NCBI GenBank assembly: GCA_022797535.1
Contig: JAAWKU010000009.1
Span: 1 to 42,721, forward strand
Direction of reading: 5' to 3'
Origin: Lachnospiraceae bacterium
GTDB taxonomy: Bacteria > Bacillota > Clostridia > Lachnospirales > Lachnospiraceae
DNA length: 42,721 nucleotides
Position numbers and translations under genes: made by a program. Positions 24,294-32,138 of the stretch are shown in pieces (position 1 is the first letter of the stretch; each line of letters opens with the position of its first letter). Below the pieces are notes generated by a model. The model had not been told where the DNA came from. It worked only from the letters and a program-made list of their open reading frames with translations, and searched no databases.

Positions 24294-24322
24294 AGTATAA
24301 CAGGTAAATGTCCGCGAAATGT
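24294..24322 (-). promoter_or_regulatory. response-regulator site and -10 box of the two-component operon
   Basis: Minus strand ACATTT-CGCGG-ACATTT, then 6 bases and TATACT. The repeats occupy the place of a -35 box. Confidence 0.7.
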
Positions 24323-24352
24323 TACGGCGGGCATATTTTTTTCAAAAAATTT

Positions 24353-24490
24353 TCCACAGGCAATGCTGGTGATGAGCCTGCCACTGTCTGTCTTTAGCGG
24401 ATTGGCTGCATAGTCGATCATTTCACTGATAGCCTGACTTTCGGTACGGCCCTTGCCGATGTGCAGCGGCATGATGCGTGTGGCTGCCAT
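24353..24490 (-). pseudogene. relaxase N-terminal remnant
   Basis: About 45 residues starting MAATRIMPLHIGKGRT, through ISEMIDYAANPLKTDSG to LITSIACG, match the start of relaxases of clostridial integrative/mobilisable elements. A GGGAGG ribosome binding site 8 bases upstream is intact. The rest is replaced by the two-component operon's promoter region. It shows that a mobile element once carried, or was interrupted by, this module. 24491-24652 holds no gene that I can recognise. Confidence 0.7.
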
Positions 24491-24652
24491 GATAGAATCC
24501 TCCCTTCATAGCAAAACGGCCTGCATACGCAGACCGCTTGTTTCTCTTCACTCTTTAATTCTATATCGAATTACCGGGACCTGTTTGACCTTTTTCAGCT
24601 CATCCCGTATTTACAATGCTGCAAGCCAATAAAGTGCTAAAAGTAGATCGGA

Positions 24653-27028
24653 CTACAACTCTTTTATCTGTTCAACCAATGTTTGCTTTTGTAGCTGCTT
24701 AATCGTTGAATAAGAAAAGGACATTTGCACGACTAACATTAGGACAAAATAGCCCGTCATTTCCAATACTGGGAAGTGGTAAGTTACAACGCCAAAAACG
24801 CTCATAGCGCTAAAAACTCTACAAAGTAAAATACCTGCAACCGTTCCCAAAACAATAGAAACAGCAAGTACACCTATAGTATAGAACAAGCCCTCTGTCA
24901 AAAGTATTTTTTCAAGTTGCCTGTGATTCAAGCCAACAGCTTGCAGTATTCCAAATTCTCGTTTCCTTGTCAGCATATTCGTTATCAGAGTATTCAGCAG
25001 ATTGATTACTCCAAACACGCCGATAAGCATTATAAAAATATAGACAGGCATACGATAGTTCAAAAGTTTTTCTTCAAACGATTGTACCCAATCATCAAAA
25101 GTGCTGGTATAAACATTGGCCGTTGCCGGGAAAAGCCCCTGTATCTGTTCCTTGACACTACGCCAACTATCCTTGTCAGTATCTACAATGAACTGATAAG
25201 TGAGATTATCAAGCGGAACAAACGAGGACAGTATTTCAAGAGGAATAAATAGCGTATTATATCCCCCATAAGGAATATCTGCATGAACAATTCCCATGAC
25301 TTTTACTTTTATGGAATTTCCCGAACCCGCATTAAGGGTCAATTCATCCCCTTCGCTTATATCCCATCCAAAAATGTCTTTCCATTGGTTTCCACCAGCA
25401 AGGACAATCCCGTTGTTTTGAATAAGCTCGTGCAAATCAGCCGTTCCCTCAATCAAATAATTTTCGATAAGAGATTGTTCTTCGGAAGTAAAAGCGTCTG
25501 CGACGAGCGGCTCCTGATCTCCCGTGGGCAATGTGACACTCAGGACAGAGCCTTTATATTCTTTGACCGCATTAACACCATCTATATTTAGAACGCCATT
25601 GATAATATGATTGGTAAGCAAATTGCTTTTTTGCAAATTGTAAAACTGTTCGCTATTATGAGCTTGTGGGCCGTAATCTCCAAGTTCAACCCGGATTTCA
25701 CCATAAGGAAAACTTCTTCGTGCCATATTCGACGGGTCAATAGAATTGAAATAGGCTGAACTTGCCATGAGTAGAGTGCCGCATATTCCTAAGGAAACAA
25801 TCGTCAAAACAGCTTTCTTTTTCTCACGGGAAAAATTAAGTTTTGCCAGTCGAACCGCAGATAATGGCCGATGTAATTTATTTGTAGTCGCTTTCGAGGT
25901 AACACTGTTAATAGAAGCAAATCGGATCGCTTCAATCGGTGTCACGCAAGAAGCAATTTTTGCAGGTTTTATAATGGAAAGCATTACGCAGACATACACA
26001 AGCAGGCCGGAAATAATGGCAATAAGGAAAGCAGTAACTATATTCCAACCTTTGGGAGCAAGAAAAAATCCAGCTACACCGCCTGATAAAATACCGATTG
26101 GGATTGCAATTTGTGAAAGATGGCGTCCCTCTTTGAATACGATTTTCTTGATCTGCCGCCCTGTGGTTCCAATGGTGCGGAGCTTTCCATATTCATTTGT
26201 CTTTTTGATGATCGAAACAAAAAACAAGCTGTATATAACAAGCGCGCAGGCCAAGGCGACAATCAAACTAATTGTAGTAATTACAGCCAAATATTGAAAA
26301 CCTCTTTGCTCAATAAGTGAAAAATAATAGGTAGAAAGCTCTAATTGCCCTTGTTTCAATCCCCATTCTTCCACTATGGCAGAAAGTTCATTTTTGATAG
26401 CGTCTTTTGACCACCCCTCGGAGTTTATCAAACGAATATAGGCGCTACACAGAGGAGGGGTATCCAGGTTCTTCACATATTCCTTTGATACATAAAGAGA
26501 ATAATTAGTCCCCTTAACAGGCAATATGCCACAAATTTGAAATTCCTTTTTTCCGTTACCTAAGTCCAACGAAATAGTGTCACCAATGGTTACATCGAGA
26601 CCAGCTTTTGAAAGAAATGCTTGTGTTATTGCAATCTCATTTTCTGTTCCTGGTAATGTTCCCTGCATTTTCGGATATTTTGCAACACTTATAAGATTTT
26701 CATCTATTGTCCGTACAGTTAATTTATAATCACCATACGAAACCATGCCTACAAGATAGCTCATTCCGGTCTGCACACGCTTATCGTTTTGCAGCATAAG
26801 CACATCTTCTTCTGTAAGATCAGTTACTGTAGCTTGATAAAGTCCATTAGCTTCATTTAAGGACGCACGCCGCGTGCCAAAGAAGTATAAGGTTGTTGCC
26901 ATAATCAGACAAGTTGCAAATGCAATCGCGATGATTAAAAGAATGTTCCTGCTTTTATCAGCTTTCAGATTTTTTTTAGCCAAGTTTTTTATGATTGCAC
27001 TCGTATCATTTTCAAAAGGCCATGTCAT
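24653..27028 (-). CDS. FtsX-like ABC transporter permease
   Basis: 791 residues, uninterrupted. It has an N-terminal membrane helix (about 25-45) followed by a 200-residue extracellular part, an FtsX core near residues 260-350, a second extracellular part and a C-terminal FtsX core near 650-790. It is the intact paralogue of the broken permease at 19263. GGAGG lies 9 bases before the ATG. The ATPase gene directly upstream is a deletion remnant, so function would need the ATPase at 21660. Transcription probably comes from the conserved response-regulator promoter at 27355-27383. By context it likely acts in peptide-antibiotic or lipid export; the substrate is unknown. Confidence 0.9.
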   Translation of the reverse strand: MTWPFENDTSAIIKNLAKKNLKADKSRNILLIIAIAFATCLIMATTLYFFGTRRASLNEANGLYQATVTDLTEEDVLMLQNDKRVQTGMSYLVGMVSYGDYKLTVRTIDENLISVAKYPKMQGTLPGTENEIAITQAFLSKAGLDVTIGDTISLDLGNGKKEFQICGILPVKGTNYSLYVSKEYVKNLDTPPLCSAYIRLINSEGWSKDAIKNELSAIVEEWGLKQGQLELSTYYFSLIEQRGFQYLAVITTISLIVALACALVIYSLFFVSIIKKTNEYGKLRTIGTTGRQIKKIVFKEGRHLSQIAIPIGILSGGVAGFFLAPKGWNIVTAFLIAIISGLLVYVCVMLSIIKPAKIASCVTPIEAIRFASINSVTSKATTNKLHRPLSAVRLAKLNFSREKKKAVLTIVSLGICGTLLMASSAYFNSIDPSNMARRSFPYGEIRVELGDYGPQAHNSEQFYNLQKSNLLTNHIINGVLNIDGVNAVKEYKGSVLSVTLPTGDQEPLVADAFTSEEQSLIENYLIEGTADLHELIQNNGIVLAGGNQWKDIFGWDISEGDELTLNAGSGNSIKVKVMGIVHADIPYGGYNTLFIPLEILSSFVPLDNLTYQFIVDTDKDSWRSVKEQIQGLFPATANVYTSTFDDWVQSFEEKLLNYRMPVYIFIMLIGVFGVINLLNTLITNMLTRKREFGILQAVGLNHRQLEKILLTEGLFYTIGVLAVSIVLGTVAGILLCRVFSAMSVFGVVTYHFPVLEMTGYFVLMLVVQMSFSYSTIKQLQKQTLVEQIKEL

Positions 27029-27043
27029 GGTTTTCCACCTCCC

Positions 27044-27310
27044 TTAATCCACAATCTGGCCATCCTCAATACGGATAATCCGATCAGCAAGGACAGCAAT
27101 ATCATCGGTGTGGGCAATCGCGACTACAGTTTGCCAGAGCTCCGTACGGATGCGCTTGATCAGTCCCAGCGCTTCGGAGCTGGTCTTGCTGTCCAGGTTA
27201 CCGGCAGGCTCGTCCGTCGGCATGTTAGCCGGTTGGGTAATCAGAGCGCCGGGGATATTCGGCCCTGTGCCATAATACTTTTTCAGATCAATGGAATGTA
27301 GAATACTCAT
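27044..27310 (-). pseudogene. ABC ATPase remnant with internal deletion
   Basis: The first 18 residues (MSILHSIDLKKYYGTGPN) and the last 65 (Walker B region DEPAGNLDS, then IAHTDD to the C-terminus) match the intact ATPase at 21660. The middle, with Walker A, Q-loop and LSGGQ signature, is missing in frame. It still has an open frame of 88 residues with a start and ribosome binding site but cannot bind ATP normally. Confidence 0.85.
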
Positions 27311-27354
27311 ATTCAAAATACTCCTTTCAAGGCTTTCCGCCTGTTGATAAGAGT

Positions 27355-27383
27355 ATTGTAAAGCCTAAATGTCCGCGAAATGT
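27355..27383 (-). promoter_or_regulatory. response-regulator site and -10 box upstream of the ATPase remnant
   Basis: Minus strand ACATTT-CGCGG-ACATTT, then 6 bases and TACAAT. Conservation of this promoter while the ATPase decayed suggests that it still drives the intact permease. Confidence 0.65.
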
Positions 27384-27437
27384 TACAGCGACCAAAAAAT
27401 TTCAGCGAACAGCTGGAAAAAAGCCCATCGCTGTTCT

Positions 27438-27580
27438 TTACTTCACAGGGAGCATACTGGAAAAAGCAGAACCCTGCCCCGGCTGTGAAACCACTTTGAT
27501 ATAGCCGCCCTGCCGGGGTGTAGGTGTACTTTACCGCATTGCCAAGCGGATTGAAAAGGGCTTCGCTTGTCCACTTGCAG
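27438..27580 (-). pseudogene. histidine kinase C-terminal remnant
   Basis: Two pieces match the kinase at 22545: KWTSEALFN with NAVKY, and the last 24 residues (GYIKV, PGQGSAF, SMLPVK, stop), with the G1/G2 ATP-binding part deleted between them. Next to it on the plus strand (about 27576-27651) a short frame ends ELAEKVNAEQKEADTHEQEK-type; it could be the tail of a mobile-element protein, but this is weak. Confidence 0.8.
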
Positions 27581-27699
27581 AGCAACGGGAACTGGCGGAA
27601 AAGGTAAACGCTGAACAGAAAGAAGCCGATACTCACGAACAGGAAAAGACGGCATAACCCATGCAGGGGCTATACCGCCTAATCAGAAGATATGCTCAT

Positions 27700-28176
27700 T
27701 TACTTTGTTTCATTCAACTCATTCAAAATATAATCTATCTTCGTCAGTACAATTTTGACTCCTCTTTTATTTAGTCTGACTACTTTTCTCACAATTCCAT
27801 TAATCTCTGCCGCCAATTTATCATTTATAGTGACGGGAACTTTATTATTTTCAATCATATACTGACAGTCAATATATTCTTCAGTGACCGGACAAACATT
27901 CTGGATAAGAAAAGCTCTATATTTCCCATTCACGTATCCAAATCTTAATCCGTCATATTCCTTGTATCTCTTTTTCTTTCCCTCATATAATGCCTTATAT
28001 TTTTCTGTTTTGGATGATATCGGAACCATCCAGAAATATCCATCCATTTCAAAACAATAAAAACAAGGTCTCCCATGTGCTCCAATCTCATCACTGTCCT
28101 TATTTTCCATTAACCCACAATTCGGAAAACGCTTATAATATTCATCCTTAATAAAATAAAAATTACCTGTATTCAA
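27700..28176 (-). CDS. cptN: type III toxin of the CptN/ToxN kind (endoribonuclease)
   Basis: 158 residues from a TTG start at 28176 (AGGAG 5 bases upstream); the longer frame to 28212 begins inside the terminator and is unlikely. The sequence shows FYFIKDEYYKRFP near the start, GRPCFYCFE, YFWMVPISSKTEKYK and RFGYVNGKYRAFLIQN, then a K/R-rich end. From memory this pattern matches the CptN family of type III toxin-antitoxin systems, in which an endoribonuclease is held inactive by a repeat-containing RNA. Upstream is a short structured, partly repeated RNA followed by an intrinsic terminator just before the start, as such loci have. It lies between the decayed mobile region and rpsI-rplM. No terminator is visible after the stop. 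Confidence 0.75.
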   Translation of the reverse strand: MNTGNFYFIKDEYYKRFPNCGLMENKDSDEIGAHGRPCFYCFEMDGYFWMVPISSKTEKYKALYEGKKKRYKEYDGLRFGYVNGKYRAFLIQNVCPVTEEYIDCQYMIENNKVPVTINDKLAAEINGIVRKVVRLNKRGVKIVLTKIDYILNELNETK

Positions 28177-28192
28177 TTTATCTCCTATGTGC

Positions 28193-28219
28193 AAAAATGC
28201 CCCGCTAAGCAACGGGGCA
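28193..28219 (-). terminator. terminator between antitoxin RNA and toxin gene
   Basis: TGCCCCG / CGGGGCA stem followed by TTTTT on the minus strand, ending 16 bases before the TTG start. Leaky terminators at this place set the antitoxin-to-toxin ratio in type III systems. Confidence 0.8.
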
Positions 28220-28346
28220 CAAATAATTGTATCCCAGCCATTTATTAGTCGCTCGCTGGGTAGCGAAAAATATTTGTATCTGCACCTTTTCTATATATGC
28301 CGATATGCAGTTCCGGCAGAATAATAAGAGGTTCAACTGAACTTCT
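28220..28346 (-). ncRNA. candidate CptI-like antitoxin RNA
   Basis: The minus strand holds one full 47-base unit beginning GATACAAATATTT (28280 to 28234) and the start of a second (GATACAATTATTT from 28233). Within the unit CCCAGC pairs with GCTGGG, and ACAAATA pairs with TATTTGT. A TATAAT box lies at 28354-28359 and the terminator at 28193-28219, so the transcript is about 150 bases. Only about 1.3 repeats are visible, fewer than usual. A second hairpin (AAGAAGTTCA / TGAACCTCTT, one mismatch) lies at its 5' end. Confidence 0.55.
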
Positions 28347-28353
28347 TACTTAT

Positions 28354-28359
28354 ATTATA
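28354..28359 (-). promoter_or_regulatory. -10 box of the antitoxin RNA
   Basis: TATAAT on the minus strand; the -35 is poor. Confidence 0.45.
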
Positions 28360-28408
28360 CTCATTTTCTAACAAATATCTACTGGCATTTTATACAAAAA
28401 ACGGACAA

Positions 28409-28438
28409 AATCCCCAAAACATGTACGCTTTGGGGATT
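28409..28438 (-). terminator. terminator of rplM-rpsI
   Basis: Perfect 10-base stem AATCCCCAAA / TTTGGGGATT with a 10-base loop, 28 bases after the rpsI stop; TTGTCCGTTTTTT follows on the minus strand. Confidence 0.8.
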
Positions 28439-28465
28439 GAAATCCATATTTGATATTCCGCTTTC

Positions 28466-28861
28466 CTAACGCTTGCTGAACTGGGGAGCGCGACGGGCCG
28501 CCTTGAGGCCGTACTTCTTTCTCTCCTTCATACGGGGGTCTCTGGTCAGGTAGCCGGCCTTCTTCAGGGTGGGCCTGTAGTCGGCATCCGCCTGCAACAG
28601 GGCTCTGGCTACGCCGTGCCTGATGGCGCCAGCCTGGCCGGTATATCCGCCGCCCTTTACATTAACAATGATATCAAACTTGTCTGCCGTCTCGGTGGCT
28701 ACCAGGGGCTGACGCACGATCACTTTCAGGGTCTCCAGACCGAAATACTCGTCCATGCTTCTCTTATTGATAGTCACATCGCCCTTGCCAGGTACCAGAT
28801 AAACCCTTGCGATAGACTTTTTTCTTCTACCAGTTCCGTAGTATTTTGCTGTGTTAGCCAT
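28466..28861 (-). CDS. rpsI: 30S ribosomal protein S9
   Basis: 131 residues, full length. [17 protein letters not shown] at the start and the basic tail with [17 protein letters not shown], whose last residues reach the P-site tRNA in the ribosome. AAGGAG precedes the ATG. It follows rplM by 22 bases, the standard pair, and ends before a strong terminator. Confidence 0.98.
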   Translation of the reverse strand: MANTAKYYGTGRRKKSIARVYLVPGKGDVTINKRSMDEYFGLETLKVIVRQPLVATETADKFDIIVNVKGGGYTGQAGAIRHGVARALLQADADYRPTLKKAGYLTRDPRMKERKKYGLKAARRAPQFSKR

Positions 28862-28883
28862 GATCTATTCTCCTTTCCGTCCT

Positions 28884-29312
28884 TTAGAATGTCAGCACTT
28901 CAGGCTTCTGGGCAGCATGCTTGTGCTCAGACCCTGCGTATACGTGCAGCTTGGTGTACATCTGCCTTCCTAAAGGTCCCTTGGGCAGCATACCCTTGAC
29001 AGCCAGCTCGATCACCTGCTCAGGCTTCTTGGCCATCTTCTCTCTCAGGGTGGTCTCCTTCATGCCGCCTACATAGTCGGAATGATGGTAATAAATTTTC
29101 TGATCCAATTTCTTGCCGGTAACCTTTACCTTCTCTGCGTTGACCACAATCACATAATCGCCGCAATCCATATGAGGGGTAAAAATCGCCTTGTTCTTGC
29201 CTCTGAGTACCTTGGCAACCTCCGAAGCCAGACGGCCCAGGGTCTGATCTGTAGCGTCTACTACATACCACTTTCTATTGATAGTAGCTGGACTAGCCAT
29301 AAAAGTTTTCAT
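28884..29312 (-). CDS. rplM: 50S ribosomal protein L13
   Basis: 142 residues, full length. [20 protein letters not shown] and [18 protein letters not shown] are L13 signatures. GGAGG is 7 bases before ATG 29312. It is transcribed from a near-perfect promoter through a 150-base leader. Confidence 0.98.
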   Translation of the reverse strand: MKTFMASPATINRKWYVVDATDQTLGRLASEVAKVLRGKNKAIFTPHMDCGDYVIVVNAEKVKVTGKKLDQKIYYHHSDYVGGMKETTLREKMAKKPEQVIELAVKGMLPKGPLGRQMYTKLHVYAGSEHKHAAQKPEVLTF

Positions 29313-29470
29313 TGCGTTACCTCCGTATTACTTTGTCCTTAGACTTTTGGGATAGCTCCTTCCCTCCCCGGCCGCAGATGTCCGGCTACAACCTGGGGGC
29401 TTCCAAAGCCTGATTAACTTTATCTCCATGCCTCGTCGGGGCTTTGACTCGGCATTGCGAACTCCGTCAC
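29313..29470 (-). promoter_or_regulatory. candidate L13-type leader RNA
   Basis: The transcript start expected from the promoter at 29479-29507 leaves about 155 untranslated bases with several possible hairpins (for example ATGCC / GGCAT and CCGGACATCTGCGGCCGG). An autoregulatory rplM leader is known in Firmicutes. I cannot align this sequence to that family, so it is a candidate. Confidence 0.45.
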
Positions 29471-29478
29471 AGTAATAT

Positions 29479-29507
29479 ATTATATTATAGGTCCCTCCCG
29501 CTGTCAA
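29479..29507 (-). promoter_or_regulatory. consensus sigma-A promoter of rplM-rpsI
   Basis: Minus strand TTGACA, exactly 17 bases, TATAAT: both hexamers perfect. Confidence 0.9.
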
Positions 29508-29586
29508 TATGGTTTTGCACTTTTTTTACCTTATTTCCAAACTATCCCAGTTGCCGCATAATGCGGGCATAGCCCGGGTTACTGCT

Positions 29587-30528
29587 TTAATCGGCATTTG
29601 GATGTGTAACATTCAAACTGTCCCACAGGACGGTATTCCCATATGCCTGCCCTATGATTTCATTCAGCCGCTCCCGGGAGGCGTATTCTCCGCTGAAATG
29701 GCTCTGGTCCTCCGTCCAGTCCTGGGGAAAGTACCATATATTCTTCATATAATCAGGAAACAGCCGGCTCATCCCGGTCTCCCCATACGCCTCCGCCAGG
29801 TTCTCCATCTCTTCCCGGTAGTATTCCGATACGGGCGAAGCATACAGGCGCAGTTCCGCGCCATACTCCCGGCACAGGTCAAATAGCTTTTCCACATACA
29901 GGTCCGCAATTTCAAAGGGATGCCCCTGTGCATAGGGCTGCCTGCAGCTTTGGAGATAATTCAGGCCGATTTTCCGACAGACCGGGGAATATTCCATCAT
30001 CCACACAGCGCCTTTCGTCAGGAAAACACTCCCGTATGCCTCTTCCATGGCGTCCCGGGTACTCTGATCCAGGAAAGGCAGTCCCTCCGTCTCCACATAG
30101 GTCATGGCCGCGTACCGATATCCCCATTCCATGTCAAAGGTTCTGGTGAGCGTCAGAGGATGCATCACCAGGAACACATCCGTGGTATCCGGGTGGCTTC
30201 GCAGATATTCCCGGGCCAGGAGATACTGTCCCGGCATCATCAACGCGGCATTGGTAGCCAGGACGCTTTTGTCCGGATTGTACACTTCCAAAGGGGAAAA
30301 CATCTGGCGGCAGATGCTGTCGCCGATGATCAGCCGGGTGGTTCCGTCAGATTCCACGGCCCGCTCAAAGTAGGGCAGCATGCCGCTGTCCTCCAGGAAT
30401 TCCTGGCTGTTCGTCAGTCTTGCCAGCATGGGACGGAAGGGTTCTTTTGCGGACAGAAACAGGAAGCAGGCGCAGGCGGCACAAATGAGCACAGAAAACA
30501 GTCCGCACTTCCAAATGAATTTTTTCAT
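29587..30528 (-). CDS. SGNH-type hydrolase partner of the MBOAT protein
   Basis: 313 residues. One membrane helix at 8-27 anchors an extracellular domain. GDSICRQMF is a GDS-type nucleophile motif and DWTEDQSHFSGEYA has the DxxH-like dyad, as in DltD/AlgX/PatB-class acyl-transfer partners. The start is ATG 30528, GAGG 8 bases upstream, 2 bases after the MBOAT stop, so they form an operon. It probably completes O-acylation of a cell-wall or surface polymer outside the cell. A frame reaching 30627 lies in the MBOAT gene. Confidence 0.75.
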   Translation of the reverse strand: MKKFIWKCGLFSVLICAACACFLFLSAKEPFRPMLARLTNSQEFLEDSGMLPYFERAVESDGTTRLIIGDSICRQMFSPLEVYNPDKSVLATNAALMMPGQYLLAREYLRSHPDTTDVFLVMHPLTLTRTFDMEWGYRYAAMTYVETEGLPFLDQSTRDAMEEAYGSVFLTKGAVWMMEYSPVCRKIGLNYLQSCRQPYAQGHPFEIADLYVEKLFDLCREYGAELRLYASPVSEYYREEMENLAEAYGETGMSRLFPDYMKNIWYFPQDWTEDQSHFSGEYASRERLNEIIGQAYGNTVLWDSLNVTHPNAD

Positions 30529-30530
30529 AA

Positions 30531-32123
30531 TCAAAACCTCGTGTAAATAAAGTTGGACGCCGCCTGTCCGTATTCCCGAAGAATCACCAGCAGAAGCCCC
30601 ATCGTCAGGGCTATATAGAGCGCCCACCGTACCACCGTGGGAAGTTTACGGGCCGCCAGTTCTTCTATGGACAGCTTTTTTTCATGCAGGAAGTCCACCA
30701 GGAAAACCAGAATGATCCCCGCCAAAAGCAGCGCCAGTTCCAGCTTTGACCTTCCCATCAGGTAACTTCCGTAATAGGTCATCTCCTTAAATTGGAATCG
30801 GAAAATGATGCGGTGTAAGATAGTGAACGCCTGGGACAGGGAATCCGCCCGAAAAAAAAGCCAGGCGAAATCCACCAGGGCAAAGGTGACCACCGCCCTC
30901 AGTACCCGGCGGACCGCGCCGCCCCTGACATCTCTCTTGGGCATGCAGCTTCCCAAAACCTGATAAAGGCCGTGGATGCCGCCCCAGACCAGATAGTTAA
31001 ACCCGGCCCCATGCCACAGGCCGCTGACCAGAAAAGTAAGCATCAGATTGGCGCATTTTCTGAGTTTACCCTTTCGGTTTCCGCCCAGAGGAATGTAAAC
31101 ATAGTCCCGGAGCCAGGAGGAGAGACTGATGTGCCAGCGCTTCCAGAAGGCCTGCACAGAAGGCTCGAAATAAGGCTGCGCGAAGTTGCCGGCCAGGTCA
31201 AACCCCAGGATCCTGGCCGCTCCCACCGCCAGGGCGCTGTATCCGGCGAAATCACAATACAGTTGCACCGCGTACAGAATGGTGGCCCACAACAGGGTAG
31301 CCCCCGGCATGTCCCCATAGTTGCCGTATGCGAAGTCCACCATGCCCCCCAGAGGATTTGCGACGGCAAATTTCAGCAGATAGCCCCACAACAGCAGATA
31401 CAGGCCGGAATGAGCCCTGGCATAGTCAAACGCTCTGCCCTCCCGCAGTTGGGCCAGCAGTCCCTGGGCTCTCTGAATGGGTCCGGACATAACAGTGGGA
31501 AAAAAAGACACATAAGCCGCATACCGCACCAGATTCCGTTCCGCTCTCACATGGCCCCGGTAAACTTCCACCACATACCCCATGGCCTGCAGTGCGTAAA
31601 ACGAGATGCCCAGGGGCACAAAGGGGGATTTTGACCAGGGATAGCGGAACAGGAAAAGCGCCAGAATCAGAAGCGTCACGCAGGCCGCCAGGATCCCTTT
31701 AGCAGCACGGCCTCCCGGAAAGAAGGTCTCTCCGGACCGGAAAGCCCCGGCCCTTGCGGGAGAAGCTGCACTCCCGGCCTGGGAAGCCCCGGTTCCTGCG
31801 GAAAAGGCCTCCTTCCCGGCCTGGGAAGCCCCGGTTCCTGCGGGAGAGGCCGCACTCCCGGTCTGGGAAGCCCCGGTTCCTGCGGGAGAGGCCGCACTCC
31901 CGGTCTGGAAAGCCCCGGTCCCTTCCCGATCCAGCAATAGTCCTGCCAGGTATGTGATCCCGGTGCAGAAAGCCAGGCCCAGGACAAAGCGCGCATCGCC
32001 TGACAGATAGAAAAAAAGGCTTGCCGCGCAGATCCAGATATATCTGTACTTCCGGGGCAACGCATAATGCACTCCGGCCACAAGCGCCAGATAGGGCAAA
32101 AACAGGAACGAAAGCAACGACAT
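30531..32123 (-). CDS. MBOAT family O-acyltransferase (AlgI/DltB-like)
   Basis: 530 residues, mostly membrane helices. The conserved MBOAT histidine lies in VSGLWHGAGFNYLVWGG, with FFPTVMSGPI, and YCDFAGYSALAVGAARILGF upstream. It moves acyl groups across the membrane for polymer O-acylation. The start is ATG 32123 with GGGAG 8 bases upstream (a longer frame would include the ribosome binding site). Residues 68-131 are a low-complexity insert of about four 14-residue repeats (GTGASQTGSAASPA and variants) in a loop after the first helices, absent in typical members. The start of the gene is 16 bases from the truA stop. Confidence 0.85.
   Translation of the reverse strand: MSLLSFLFLPYLALVAGVHYALPRKYRYIWICAASLFFYLSGDARFVLGLAFCTGITYLAGLLLDREGTGAFQTGSAASPAGTGASQTGSAASPAGTGASQAGKEAFSAGTGASQAGSAASPARAGAFRSGETFFPGGRAAKGILAACVTLLILALFLFRYPWSKSPFVPLGISFYALQAMGYVVEVYRGHVRAERNLVRYAAYVSFFPTVMSGPIQRAQGLLAQLREGRAFDYARAHSGLYLLLWGYLLKFAVANPLGGMVDFAYGNYGDMPGATLLWATILYAVQLYCDFAGYSALAVGAARILGFDLAGNFAQPYFEPSVQAFWKRWHISLSSWLRDYVYIPLGGNRKGKLRKCANLMLTFLVSGLWHGAGFNYLVWGGIHGLYQVLGSCMPKRDVRGGAVRRVLRAVVTFALVDFAWLFFRADSLSQAFTILHRIIFRFQFKEMTYYGSYLMGRSKLELALLLAGIILVFLVDFLHEKKLSIEELAARKLPTVVRWALYIALTMGLLLVILREYGQAASNFIYTRF
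31731..31922 (-). repeat. 42-bp tandem repeats in the MBOAT gene
   Basis: About four direct repeats of 42 bases, with high GC and very alike at the DNA level, encode the 14-residue units. Copy number is likely to vary. Confidence 0.8.
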
Positions 32124-32138
32124 TTTTAACTCTCCCAA

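Noticed and set aside
28177..28212. Upstream start of the toxin at 28212
   Set aside because: That start would lie inside the terminator stem-loop; the TTG at 28176 has the ribosome binding site.
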